A stretch of 42,475 nt of DNA from Candidatus Yanofskyibacteriota bacterium (GCA_016181145.1 JACOZW010000025.1:1-42475), one strand, 5' to 3'. Numbered from the stretch's first letter, positions 29,348 to 37,328 are shown. A program made the numbers and translations. Notes: a model not told the origin generated them from the letters alone.

Positions 29348-30725
29348 TTATAGATTTCTTGCGATCTTTTCTTCTTCGTAGGCTTCGAGAGTGTCGCCTT
29401 CCTTAATATCCCATTCGGATGGGGTTATTTTCTCAAACTTCATACCGCATTCAAGACCCTCTTTCACTTCTACGGCATCGGCCTTATTATGCTGCAGCTG
29501 AGTAATCTTACCGCTTATGAGTTTAGCGTTATTTCTGGTCACATCAACCAAGGCTCCCCTCAGAATCTTGCCTGAAGTTACTTTGCCACCGATAATCTGA
29601 GACCTGGAGTCGGTCTTAAAAACAGCTAATATCTTAACCTTGCCCAGAAAATTCCTCCTGGTCTCTGGCTCCATAAGACTCTCTATCTCCTTGCGGATAT
29701 ATTCGATCAGATTATATATAATATCGAAAGTGTTTATCGAGATATTCTCCTTCTCGGCTAATTTTAGCTTCCAGGGAACTGGAAACATCGGACTTAAGTA
29801 TAATATTAAGAAACTTTTTGTTTTCATCATGAGTTTCAACAGTTCCTTTAAAAAATTCAAAGAGCGGAATAACTTCAGCGCTGCTGCCGGCCTTAGCCTC
29901 AGCCTCACTTTTAGATGATACGGAGTTAAATTCTTTTCCTATCGCCGGAGCTGAGTTCCAACCGGTAATCTGAACCGGCTGAGAGGGGACTGCCTGCGCT
30001 ACTGAGCCACCCAGAAAATCTTCCATGGATTTTATTCTACCGACAACATTCCCGGCTACAATCCAATCTCCGACCTTAAGTATTCCCTTATGGACGAGCA
30101 CGGTGGCTATATTGCCCCTTCTCTTATCCATATTAGACTCTATTATTACTCCTTGTGCCGGCGAAGAAAGATCTTCTTTGAGATCAGCCAGCTCTGCTAC
30201 CAGAAGAACCATCTCAAGAAGAGCATCTATATTCTGATTCTTTTTAGCAGATATCTCCACGACCGGAACCTGGCCACCCCAGTCTTCTACGATAATATTT
30301 TCGGCAGTGAGCTCCTGTTTTAATTTTTGAACATTAGCTCCCTCCTTATCCATCTTATTGATCGCCACAACGACCGGTATCTCCTCCTCTTGAATTATTT
30401 TTATAGCTTCTTTAGTCTGAGGCTTTACTCCCTCGTCGGCGGCAACCACCAAGATAGCAACGTCAGCAACTTTAACACCGCGCGATCTTATCGCCGTAAA
30501 CGCTTCATGCCCGGGCGTATCCAAAAATGTAATCAGCTGATCCTTTACTTTAACCTGATAAGCTCCGATATGCTGAGTAATACCACCCGACTCTTTTTCA
30601 ACTACGCTTGTATTACGAATAACATCAAGCAAGCTTGTCTTGCCATGATCCACATGTCCCAAAACAACCACTATCGGTGGCCGGTGATCATTTACGCCTG
30701 ATTTTTTTATATTATCATTTAGCAT
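29348..30725 (-). pseudogene. infB: Translation initiation factor IF-2, frameshifted with internal deletion
   Basis: Two frames together cover IF-2. The first (30725 to about 29760) has the G domain: [38 protein letters not shown] and the downstream SAKKNQNIDALL, then domain II. The second (about 29760 to 29348) resumes at KLAEKENISINTFDIIYNLI and runs to the normal end. The expected stretch between SSLEA and KLAEKE, roughly 50 residues or nearly all of domain III, is absent, and the joint shifts the frame. IF-2 delivers initiator tRNA to the ribosome and is essential, so either this copy is broken and another exists, or the assembly lost sequence here. The N-terminal extension of usual IF-2 is also missing, as in many CPR. 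Confidence 0.85.
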
Positions 30726-30760
30726 TGAGCTCTAAAATTCTAGCATTTTTCAACCAATTT

Positions 30761-30801
30761 TACAATTAAAAAATCTCCGCATTGGAGATTTTTTAATTGT
30801 A
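30761..30801 (-). terminator. Terminator between the tRNA cluster and infB
   Basis: Perfect 18-bp stem (30761-30778 with 30784-30801, loop GCATT) with T tracts on both strands; it ends the tRNA transcript before infB. Confidence 0.85.
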
Positions 30802-30803
30802 AC

Positions 30804-30888
30804 TGGCGGAGGGTAGAGGACTCGAACCTCTATGGGATTGCTCCCGCTGGTTTTCGAAACCAGTGCCATACCATTAGGCGAACCCTCC
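30804..30888 (-). tRNA. tRNA-Ser (anticodon CGA)
   Basis: Class II cloverleaf with acceptor GGAGGGT, anticodon stem CTGGT/ACCAG and loop TTTCGAA, a long variable arm, and T arm GAGG-TTCGAGT-CCTC. Discriminator G and encoded CCA. Confidence 0.94.
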
Positions 30889-30970
30889 AGTAATCTAAAG
30901 CTAACATCTACCCCTAAAAAACAAAAGCCCCGAACTGCTTTCACAATTCGGGAAGTTGCCACGCAAGAGG

Positions 30971-31047
<77 letters not shown>

Positions 31048-31056
31048 TAAGAGGGG

Positions 31057-31131
31057 TGGTGCACCGGGAGGGGATCGAACCCTCGACCCGCGGTTTAAAA
31101 GACCGCTGCTCTACCACTGAGCTACCGGTGC
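31057..31131 (-). tRNA. tRNA-Lys (anticodon TTT)
   Basis: Acceptor GCACCGG/CCGGTGC, D arm GCTC/GAGC, anticodon stem GCGGT/ACCGC with loop CTTTTAA, T arm GAGGG-TTCGATC-CCCTC. Discriminator A and encoded CCA. Confidence 0.95.
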
Positions 31132-31141
31132 ACGAAGGGTT

Positions 31142-31228
31142 TGGTGCCGGGGGCGGGACTTGAACCCGCACGTTCTTGCGAACACTGGGTCTTAAATCCA
31201 GCGCGTCTGCCAATTACGCCACCCCGGC
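31142..31228 (-). tRNA. tRNA-Leu (anticodon TAA, second copy)
   Basis: Class II cloverleaf with acceptor GCCGGGG/CCCCGGC, anticodon stem CTGGA/CCCAG (an A-C mismatch at the loop end) and loop TTTAAGA, giving TAA. Long variable arm with TTCGCAAGAA. Encoded CCA. Its body differs from the other tRNA-Leu(TAA) at 26.5 kb. Confidence 0.88.
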
Positions 31229-31257
31229 ACTAACTTTTTTTCGAAAGAACTTGTTCC

Positions 31258-31280
31258 ATCTACCCACAAGTGGGTAGATG
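31258..31280 (-). other. Hairpin between tRNA-Met and tRNA-Leu
   Basis: ATCTACCCAC/GTGGGTAGAT with an AA loop forms a 10-bp or longer stem overlapping the tRNA-Met 3' end; no T tract. Likely a processing or stability element of the tRNA transcript. Confidence 0.4.
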
Positions 31281-31356
31281 GTGGGCCCAGCAGGATTCGA
31301 ACCTGCGGTAGACCGCTTATGAGGCGGTTGCTTTAACCAGGCTGAGCTATGGGCCC
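31279..31356 (-). tRNA. tRNA-Met/Ile2 (anticodon CAT)
   Basis: Acceptor GGGCCCA/TGGGCCC, anticodon stem ACCGC/GCGGT with loop CTCATAA, T arm GCAGG-TTCGAAT-CCTGC, encoded CCA. The paired first base rules out the initiator. Elongator Met versus lysidine-modified Ile2 cannot be told with certainty. Confidence 0.9.
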
Positions 31357-31417
31357 CCACTTCATTATTCTAAAAATAAATAATAAAGCGGAGACCCATA
31401 AAACCTGCGCAAAGCCT

Positions 31418-32914
31418 CTACGACCCGAAAGCGCTGGTCTTTCCAATCGGCTCAAACGTTGATGGAATCTTTCTTGGATCAAATATATCCTCTTCATCCC
31501 GATTCTCAGTATTTTTTCTCATACGCACTAAACGAAACACTAGCAGGCCCATCATAGCAACTAAGATAATAGCAATCAGCCATAACACACCCGACATTCC
31601 GATAGACGAACTGATTGATGCCGAAAATGGAGCAGTGACACCGCTCACACGAATGATCATGTATGCCGTATTAGCCAACTGAACTCCTTTTGAATTCTTG
31701 TAGCCAAGAACAGAAGTAAATATCATATTTGTTCCAGGCTCTACCGTTTCTTTTACCTTGACTATAATAACAACGGCACCCTGTGACCTTGGAGAAATAT
31801 CGTCTAAATTAAATTCAACAATATTAGCCGAGATATTGCTCGGATCCCTATCTGAACCAATGTAATCAACCTGAACAGGGAGAATTATCTTTAAATTAGA
31901 TTCCCTAAAAATAGCTTCGGTATCATTTTTATAAACAATAGTATAGCTAAACTCCTCGCCAGGTTCTGGCATAATATCATCGGCAACTAAAACTAAAGAC
32001 CCGTCATTCCCGATAGAGTATTCGAGAGAGGCAAAAGAGGGACGCTCCTGCACGGTATTAGCTTTATTACTGGCTGTCTTTTTTATAGTTGAAGAATTAG
32101 TATTTCCAGAGCTTGATCCGCTAGTATTTATTCCGATGCCTCCATTACCATAAGTACTGCCTAAGACCTGGCCTCCGGCCTGACCGCCCTGAGTCGTAAA
32201 ATTTAAAATATTACCCCGAACAATCCCGGAACTGTTCCGAGCAGCAATACGATAATAGTAGATTGTGCCGGATTGAAGACCAGAAAGATCGCCGGTAGCC
32301 AACAGGCCCGAATTACTGATCCCAAACGATTGCACACTAGTAGTCTGACCTAATGCCGAAGTCTTACCGAATTCAAACCAGAAAGTGCCGGAAGAACCAT
32401 TGGGATTTATAGTCCCGTTGATTACAGCTGAATTACTCAATACCGATGCCGGCCCGTTGGTAAATACTGTCGGAAGATCGACCGTGTTTCCTGAGTTATT
32501 ATTATTGTTATTATTATTGTTGTTCGAAGAACCTCCGCTTGAACTTGTGATAAAAGTTTTAGTTTCCCCATTCACAACACGGCCGCCGGTCTGGGCAATT
32601 ATTCTGTAATAGTAGGTGGTATTCTCCCTCAGGTTTATAAATCCAAATTGAACATCAACCGGCGATGTTCCGTTACCAATCCATTGGGGACCATAAACAC
32701 GGCCAAAAGCAGTACTTGTCCCAATCTCGGCGCGGACATAAGTGCCCGAACCATTAGGATTGACTGATCCATACATAAAGCCAGAGCGCTGAGACTGAAG
32801 CATCACCGAGCCGGTTGTTACGCTAGGAACAGACTGGGCGCTGGCAGTAAAACCAAAAACAGACACAATTAGGGCCGTAACCAGAGAGATAGCTATAAAT
32901 GAGGTATTTTTCAT
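31418..32914 (-). CDS. Secreted surface protein with Fn3-like repeats and C-terminal anchor
   Basis: 498 aa, not a named family. Signal peptide (MKNTSFIAISLVTALIVSVF, cleaved near ASA-Q). Two repeated beta modules follow with the shared phrase VNPNGSGTYVRAEIGTSTAFG / INPNGSSGTFWFEFGKTSALG and the end TYYYRI, as in Fn3-like domains. A run of ten Asn joins them, encoded by an ATT-type trinucleotide repeat. A DUF11/SdrD-like segment comes next (PGEEFSYTIVYKND), then a C-terminal membrane helix (about 450-470, VLWLIAIILVAMMGLLVFRLV) and a charged tail. Probably an envelope-exposed protein. The promoter at 32966-32994 is good; no Shine-Dalgarno is visible. Confidence 0.8.
   Translation of the reverse strand: MKNTSFIAISLVTALIVSVFGFTASAQSVPSVTTGSVMLQSQRSGFMYGSVNPNGSGTYVRAEIGTSTAFGRVYGPQWIGNGTSPVDVQFGFINLRENTTYYYRIIAQTGGRVVNGETKTFITSSSGGSSNNNNNNNNNNSGNTVDLPTVFTNGPASVLSNSAVINGTINPNGSSGTFWFEFGKTSALGQTTSVQSFGISNSGLLATGDLSGLQSGTIYYYRIAARNSSGIVRGNILNFTTQGGQAGGQVLGSTYGNGGIGINTSGSSSGNTNSSTIKKTASNKANTVQERPSFASLEYSIGNDGSLVLVADDIMPEPGEEFSYTIVYKNDTEAIFRESNLKIILPVQVDYIGSDRDPSNISANIVEFNLDDISPRSQGAVVIIVKVKETVEPGTNMIFTSVLGYKNSKGVQLANTAYMIIRVSGVTAPFSASISSSIGMSGVLWLIAIILVAMMGLLVFRLVRMRKNTENRDEEDIFDPRKIPSTFEPIGKTSAFGS
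32495..32524. repeat. Trinucleotide repeat coding for poly-Asn
   Basis: A (TTATTG/TTATTA)n run encodes ten Asn residues in the linker of the surface protein; length variation between strains would be expected. Confidence 0.7.
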
Positions 32915-32965
32915 GGTTTTTGAATAATATTAAGACTCTCTGCCTATGTCTAGATATGTCCTTAT

Positions 32966-32994
32966 ATGATACCATATTTGGATAAATAAGTCAA
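32966..32994 (-). promoter_or_regulatory. Predicted promoter of the surface protein gene
   Basis: TTGACT (32989-32994), 17 nt, TATCAT (32966-32971) on the minus strand. Confidence 0.65.
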
Positions 32995-33050
32995 ATCCGC
33001 ATTTTTAGCGGATTTCCATGCCATGGAAGCGTAATACCGATTTACTATAG

Positions 33051-33066
33051 GCCCGCCTTCGCTAAA
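33051..33066. repeat. Half-copy of a palindromic repeat
   Basis: GCCCGCCTTCGCTAAA is the exact reverse complement of 36094-36109. A T-arm-like TCGGG-TGCAATC-CCCGA follows at about 33071-33087, so this may be the relic of a tRNA-linked insertion. Confidence 0.5.
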
Positions 33067-33110
33067 ACCTCGGGTGCAATCCCCGAAGAATTAGGAGATG
33101 GAAAAATCAA

Positions 33111-33139
33111 TTGAAAAAATACCATAAAAAGGCTATAAT
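33111..33139 (+). promoter_or_regulatory. Promoter of tRNA-Arg(CCT) and cca
   Basis: TTGAAA (33111-33116), 17 nt, TATAAT (33134-33139), plus strand, 18 nt before the tRNA. Confidence 0.75.
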
Positions 33140-33157
33140 TTCAAGATAAATTTAATT

Positions 33158-33232
33158 GCCCTCGTCGTTCAACGGATAGGACGGAGGTTTCCTAAACCTT
33201 AAATGGAAGTTCGATTCTTCCCGAGGGCACCA
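33158..33232 (+). tRNA. tRNA-Arg (anticodon CCT)
   Basis: Acceptor GCCCTCG/CGAGGGC, D arm GTTC/GGAC, anticodon stem GAGGT/ACCTT with loop TTCCTAA, T arm GGAAG-TTCGATT-CTTCC, discriminator A and encoded CCA. The cca gene begins 8 nt later. Confidence 0.93.
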
Positions 33233-33240
33233 GAAGTCAG

Positions 33241-34674
33241 ATGACTATTCCCCTAGAGATAAAGAAGATATTAGAGAAACTACAAGAAGCCGGATATGAA
33301 GGCTATGTTGTGGGCGGATGCGTACGCGACCTGATAATGAAAAGGGTACCGAAGGATTGGGACGTAACTACCAATGCTAAACCCGAGGATATACAGAGAT
33401 TATTCCCGGAGCATGTCTATGAAAACACTTTCGGTACTGTTGGCGTGAAAACTGGATCTGAAGATCCAATCATCTCAATCGTAGAAATTACACCCTACCG
33501 AATTGAAGGTAAATATACCGATAAAAGACATCCAGATGAGATTAAATTCGCTGATAAACTCGAGGATGATTTAGCACGTAGGGATTTCACGGTTAATTCT
33601 TTGGCTATGGATGTCAACGGTAAACTAATAGATTTATTTGATGGCCAGGAAGATATCAAGAAAAATATTATAAGAACAGTTGGTGAGCCCGAGGAACGCT
33701 TTTTAGAAGATGCCTTGAGATTATTGAGAGCGGTTCGCTTTGCCACGGTTCTGGATTTTAAAATCGAGGATGAGACCCTGACGGCAATAAAAAATAACGC
33801 TGAATGGCTAAAAGCTATCTCGAGGGAGAGAATCCGCGATGAGTTTATAAAGATAATCGAATCCGATAATGCCTATGAAGGCATCCTGCTTCTTGAGACA
33901 ATTGGTTTACTTGAATATATTATTCCGGAACTGCGGGAGGGAATAGATGTAAGCCAGAATCTTCATCATATATACACAGTCTGGGAGCATAATACCAGAA
34001 CGCTTAAATATACATCCGAAAAAAAATATTCTCTGTCCGTACGATTGGCGTCATTATTCCATGACATCGGTAAACCTCGTTCAAAGAGGGGAGAGGGGCT
34101 TCATTCAACTTTCTACGGCCACGAGGTAATCGGTGAAAAAATGGTTGCTCAGATAATGGAGCGCCTTAAATTCCCAAGCAATATTTCTGAAAAAGTCATC
34201 GGCATGGTCCGCTATCATATGTTCTACTATAATGTTGGGGAGGTAACGGAATCTTCAGTGAGACGGCTAATTGCCAATATAGGTCTAGAAAATGTTGAGG
34301 ACCTAATCAAAGTAAGAGAAGCAGACCGTATAAGTTCGGGACGACCCAAGGCCGTTCCCTATAAACTTCGCCACCTTAAATATATAATCGACAAAGTGTC
34401 TCACGATCCCATCTCGGCAAAAATGCTTGAGATTAATGGCGGGGATCTGATGAAAGAACTGGGAATTAAGCCCGGACCTAAAGTCGGACTGATATTAAAT
34501 TCGCTTTTAGCTGAAGTAATTGATGATCCCACTAAAAACACTAGGGAAAACCTGATCAAGCGCGTTCATGAGCTGGATAAAAAGTCCCCCGAGGAATTAA
34601 AGAAAGCTCTGGAGCGGATTGAAAAAGCAATCGAAGAAGAAGAAAAAGAAAGAATGAAAAAATACTATGTCTGA
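33241..34674 (+). CDS. cca: CCA tRNA nucleotidyltransferase with HD domain
   Basis: 477 aa. It adds or repairs the CCA end of tRNAs. The N-terminal nucleotidyltransferase has YVVGGCVRDLIMKR and PKDWDVTTNA (metal-binding D-x-D), then EERFLEDALRLLRAVRFA of the tRNA-binding neck. A C-terminal HD domain has LASLFHDIGKPRSK, typical of the CCA/poly(A) polymerases with phosphohydrolase activity. It is read from the same promoter as tRNA-Arg just upstream, and there is no Shine-Dalgarno. Two plus-strand tRNAs further on lack an encoded CCA and need this enzyme. The next gene overlaps by 8 nt. Confidence 0.95.
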   Translation: MTIPLEIKKILEKLQEAGYEGYVVGGCVRDLIMKRVPKDWDVTTNAKPEDIQRLFPEHVYENTFGTVGVKTGSEDPIISIVEITPYRIEGKYTDKRHPDEIKFADKLEDDLARRDFTVNSLAMDVNGKLIDLFDGQEDIKKNIIRTVGEPEERFLEDALRLLRAVRFATVLDFKIEDETLTAIKNNAEWLKAISRERIRDEFIKIIESDNAYEGILLLETIGLLEYIIPELREGIDVSQNLHHIYTVWEHNTRTLKYTSEKKYSLSVRLASLFHDIGKPRSKRGEGLHSTFYGHEVIGEKMVAQIMERLKFPSNISEKVIGMVRYHMFYYNVGEVTESSVRRLIANIGLENVEDLIKVREADRISSGRPKAVPYKLRHLKYIIDKVSHDPISAKMLEINGGDLMKELGIKPGPKVGLILNSLLAEVIDDPTKNTRENLIKRVHELDKKSPEELKKALERIEKAIEEEEKERMKKYYV

Positions 34675-35638
34675 AATAAAAAATCCGGAACAATCGGAAA
34701 AGACCTCGACAATATCAAAATTCATCGGGGACAGTCCCGAGCAGAATCGTAAAATGCGGGAATTACTGGAAGCACGGTTTAAGTCTGGCTACCTTGAGCC
34801 GGCAGAAAGAGAAAAAACAGAGGAAGAAAAAAAATTTTTAAAAGACATCAATGAGAAGATGGCTGTATTTATAAGACGCTATGGCGGCGACCCCATTGAA
34901 ATATCAGCAAACTTAATTAAATTTATTGACTGGTCAAAGTTATCACCTGACCAGGCTCAACTTTTTGCAACAAAATTTAAAGATGGTTTTTTCAGCTTAG
35001 ACGGCCAGAGGATAGTCATCTTTAAAGGCACGAATCCGGCCTATCCAAACAGAGTAGGCCTGGCTAATCTCGTCGGCCATGAACTAATCCATGCTAATTC
35101 CTTTCAATCACTAATAGTTAATCCGGATACAGATTTAAGTTCTCGGCATGAGCGGATAGGCTTATCCATAGCAAATGAAGGACCGGACATCTTTCAGGAC
35201 TTAAATGAGGCTATCACCGCAGAGCTAAATATAAGATTCCATAATGAGTTTTTGAAAGATATCGAATTTACCGTAGAGGAATTCAGAAAATTAAAAAAAC
35301 TTACCGAGGATATACAAACCCGCGCTAAAGATCCGTCCAAATTTAGTGATATAGCCTCTGTCCATCAGATCCCGCTACCAGATAAATCAACTAGGGTAAC
35401 CATCAGCCCGTTTGAATATGCGCAACAGCGACTTCAGTTTAATAAAATAATCGATAAAATAAATGAGTTAAATCCCGACATGTTCGGTGATCGGGAAGAA
35501 ATATTTAATATTTTTGCCAGAGCTATGCTAACAGGAGAAGTTAAACAATTAACTGAGCTTGTTGAGAATACTTTTGGTCGCGGGACCTTCAAAAAACTTG
35601 CTTCCACCCTAGATATATTCGAAGATGCAAAAAATTAA
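34667..35638 (+). CDS. Hypothetical HExxH zinc-metallopeptidase-like protein
   Basis: 323 aa, not a named family. The hallmark is GHELIHANSF at about residue 142 (H-E-x-x-H), and a conserved-looking DLNEAITAEL about 40 residues later could supply a third glutamate, as in gluzincins. No signal peptide or membrane helix, so it would act in the cytoplasm. The rest is helical and charged. It overlaps cca by 8 nt and dut by 14 nt, so it is translated as part of a tightly packed cca-X-dut operon. Peptidase activity is inference from the motif alone. Confidence 0.75.
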   Translation: MSEIKNPEQSEKTSTISKFIGDSPEQNRKMRELLEARFKSGYLEPAEREKTEEEKKFLKDINEKMAVFIRRYGGDPIEISANLIKFIDWSKLSPDQAQLFATKFKDGFFSLDGQRIVIFKGTNPAYPNRVGLANLVGHELIHANSFQSLIVNPDTDLSSRHERIGLSIANEGPDIFQDLNEAITAELNIRFHNEFLKDIEFTVEEFRKLKKLTEDIQTRAKDPSKFSDIASVHQIPLPDKSTRVTISPFEYAQQRLQFNKIIDKINELNPDMFGDREEIFNIFARAMLTGEVKQLTELVENTFGRGTFKKLASTLDIFEDAKN

Positions 35639-36059
35639 AATAAAACGATTCGATAAAAAATTGCCCTTACCCGAATACAAGACTGCGGGTGCAGTCGGTT
35701 TTGATTTAATGGCCAGAGAAACTACCAACATTAAGCCAGGTATGGTAGGCTACATACCGTTGAATATTGCAGTAGAAACACCCAAGGACCATATTCTACT
35801 CATCGCTGCCAGAGGCTCAACCCACAAACAAGGTCTGATGCCAGTTCATGGAATTGGCATTGGTGATCCTGATTTCAGAGGAGATGAAGACGAATACAAA
35901 TTTCCTGCATTCAATTTTACGAAAGATACCGTAGTTATAAAACGGGGGACTAGGATCGCCCAGGGAATTTTTATTAAATTCACAAAAGCAAAGTGGCAAG
36001 AAGTAAATAAAATGAAAAATAAGACCCGTGGTGGATTTGGGAGTACGGGAGAAAGATAA
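35625..36059 (+). CDS. dut: dUTPase
   Basis: 144 aa. Hydrolyses dUTP to keep uracil out of DNA. The trimeric-fold motifs are in order: AGAVGFDLMA (1), AARGSTHKQGL (2, usually PRSG), HGIGIGDPDFRGDE (3, with the substrate Tyr written Phe), RGTRIAQGIF (4) and TRGGFGSTG (5, the P-loop-like arm). Motifs 2 and 3 are divergent but their spacing is right. It overlaps the HExxH gene and ends 45 nt before tRNA-Pro. Confidence 0.9.
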   Translation: MQKIKIKRFDKKLPLPEYKTAGAVGFDLMARETTNIKPGMVGYIPLNIAVETPKDHILLIAARGSTHKQGLMPVHGIGIGDPDFRGDEDEYKFPAFNFTKDTVVIKRGTRIAQGIFIKFTKAKWQEVNKMKNKTRGGFGSTGER

Positions 36060-36081
36060 ATGTTATTGCTTTGACGGGCCT

Positions 36082-36109
36082 GCCCGCCGAAGCTTTAGCG
36101 AAGGCGGGC
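36082..36109. repeat. Palindromic repeat at the 5' end of tRNA-Pro
   Basis: GCCCGCC-GAAGC-TTTAGC-GAA-GGCGGGC forms a strong GC-rich hairpin; its right arm runs into the tRNA-Pro acceptor stem. Half of it recurs at 33051-33066. Confidence 0.7.
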
Positions 36110-36175
36110 TGGCGTATGACGGTGGTACACACGATTCGGGTTCGTGGTGACTGGGTTCAACTCCCAGCAGCCCGA
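36105..36175 (+). tRNA. tRNA-Pro (anticodon CGG), atypical core
   Basis: Acceptor CGGGCTG/CAGCCCG, D arm GTAT/GTAC, anticodon stem CACGA/TCGTG with loop TTCGGGT, T arm CTGGG-TTCAACT-CCCAG, discriminator A, no CCA. The C1-G72 pair and A73 fit Pro. The usual U8 and A14 are G here, and G9 is C; the aberrant bases coincide with the palindromic repeat. Confidence 0.65.
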
Positions 36176-36177
36176 CA

Positions 36178-36561
36178 ATGAAAATTTGGTTAGACGATCA
36201 ACTTAATACCGATATAAAGAATCGCCAAACTCCACAAGGCTGGGTTGGAGCGCAAAACTCTGAAGAATTTAAAAGACTGGTAGAGGAAGCGCATAAGACA
36301 GGGGAAGAAATTTTTGCTATAGATTGGGATAATGATCTAGGAGAAGAGCTTGAAGGCGTACATCTTTTAAAGTGGTATTGCGATACATATCCGGAAATGG
36401 CTATAAAAACACGGATGCTCGTACATACTGAGAATGAAACGGCCCGAAGAGAAATGGTTGCAATATTCAGAGATCTTAGAGAAAAACCTCAAGAATTTTT
36501 AGAAAAGAAAAATCGACCATCCTACGAAGAACTCTTCGGGGAGTTAGAAAAACCTAAGTAG
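36178..36561 (+). CDS. cREC (cyclic-phosphate-processing receiver) domain protein
   Basis: 127 aa. It resembles the cREC domain: KIWLDDQ at the start, TPQGWVGAQNSEEFKRLVEE, FAIDWDNDLGEELEGVHLLKWY in place of the usual SLDHDLG...GYDVLKW, and an HTENETARREM near the end. cREC was proposed by others to act on cyclic-phosphate RNA ends in repair contexts; this is a prediction, not proven. The ATG is 2 nt past tRNA-Pro and the stop codon shares its last base with the first base of tRNA-Ala, so RNase P and 3' tRNA processing would trim this mRNA. No Shine-Dalgarno. Confidence 0.6.
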   Translation: MKIWLDDQLNTDIKNRQTPQGWVGAQNSEEFKRLVEEAHKTGEEIFAIDWDNDLGEELEGVHLLKWYCDTYPEMAIKTRMLVHTENETARREMVAIFRDLREKPQEFLEKKNRPSYEELFGELEKPK

Positions 36562-36631
36562 GGCCTATGGTCTAGTGGTAGAACACGTCATTCGCATTGA
36601 CGAGACGGCGGTTCGATTCCGCCTAGGTCCA
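36561..36631 (+). tRNA. tRNA-Ala (anticodon CGC)
   Basis: Acceptor GGGCCTA/TAGGTCC with the G3-U70 wobble that marks tRNA-Ala, D arm GTCT/GAAC-type, anticodon stem CGTCA/TGACG with loop TTCGCAT, T arm GGCGG-TTCGATT-CCGCC, discriminator A. CCA is not fully encoded (ACCG). A CCGAGC/GCTCGG hairpin follows. Confidence 0.93.
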
Positions 36632-36659
36632 CCGAGCTAAGCTCGGTCCATCTGAGCTT

Positions 36660-36693
36660 AATAAAAATCAAGTCTTTAAACTTGATTTTTATT
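36660..36693 (+). terminator. Terminator after tRNA-Ala
   Basis: 13-bp stem AATAAAAATCAAG (36660-36672) with CTTGATTTTTATT (36681-36693), with a T run in the 3' arm. Confidence 0.75.
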
Positions 36694-36716
36694 TACCTCA
36701 AAGCTAAGCTTTGCTC

Positions 36717-36989
36717 ATGTATTACGTCTATATCTTGTTCAGTAGAAAAGATAATAATCTCTATATTGGCTACACGAGCGATCTACGGAGGAGGCTACGA
36801 GAGCATAAAAGTGGTCAAAGCATCGCAACTAGAAATAGGCTGCCCTTATTACTTATTCACTACGAATCCTATCTAAGCTGGTCTGATGCCAAACGCAGAG
36901 AAAAATTCCTCAAAGGTGGCAAAGGTAGGACTGAATTTAAAATTCAATTACAAGATATTCTAAAAGAGCTGGGCTATAAGCATTTGTAA
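36717..36989 (+). CDS. GIY-YIG nuclease superfamily protein (UPF0213-like)
   Basis: 90 aa, complete for the small single-domain GIY-YIG group. Start MYYVYILFSRKDNNLYIGYTSDLRRRLREHKSG shows the tyrosines, the catalytic Arg and the GIY variant (YVY...YIG). The end WSDAKRREKFLKGGKGR is also standard. The ATG at 36717 is preferred over the in-frame TTG at 36711. Such proteins are frequent in Parcubacteria; activity and target are not known. Confidence 0.85.
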   Translation: MYYVYILFSRKDNNLYIGYTSDLRRRLREHKSGQSIATRNRLPLLLIHYESYLSWSDAKRREKFLKGGKGRTEFKIQLQDILKELGYKHL

Positions 36990-37058
36990 AGAGTGGTTAT
37001 TAGTTGAGAGTTGGGGTGAGTTGAATTATCCAAAGTAGGTATTTGCTTAAAAAAAATA

Positions 37059-37084
37059 ATACGGGTACCAATAGGTACCCGTAT
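37059..37084 (-). terminator. Terminator of the Cys-rich protein gene
   Basis: 11-bp stem ATACGGGTACC/GGTACCCGTAT (37059-37069 with 37074-37084) followed on the minus strand by ATTTTTTTT, 2 nt after the stop. Confidence 0.85.
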
Positions 37085-37085
37085 G

Positions 37086-37328
37086 CTAAATTGGCTCACA
37101 GTCTTCGCCACACTTATTGCATCGTTCGTAGAGCCAGTAATCACAATCAGCATTCTCGTCGCCAAAGTTTGCGTGAATTAGACCACCGCACTTACATGGC
37201 TTTGGAAATTCATTTCCACACCATCCTGCGCTACAATTGGTATCACCAACATCGTGGGGCTCATCCGTGTCCCCAAAAATAAAAGTTGAGGTAGGATTAT
37301 CCTCGCCCCTTTCAGTCACATCAGCCAT
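37086..37328 (-). CDS. Small Cys-rich zinc-ribbon-like protein
   Basis: 80 aa, not recognised. Eight or nine Cys fall in pairs that suggest one or two zinc sites: NCSAGWCGNE, KPCKCGGLIHA, DCDYWLYERCNKCGEDC. The N-terminus is acidic and probably flexible. Coding status is well supported: AGGGG 8 nt before the ATG, a consensus promoter (TTGACA-17-TATAGT) and a terminator just after the stop, so it is a monocistronic gene. It may bind nucleic acid or protein; nothing more can be said. Confidence 0.75.
   Translation of the reverse strand: MADVTERGEDNPTSTFIFGDTDEPHDVGDTNCSAGWCGNEFPKPCKCGGLIHANFGDENADCDYWLYERCNKCGEDCEPI

Noticed and set aside
29348-30725. Programmed frameshift in infB
   Set aside because: The joint also drops about 50 residues of an essential domain, which a programmed shift does not do.
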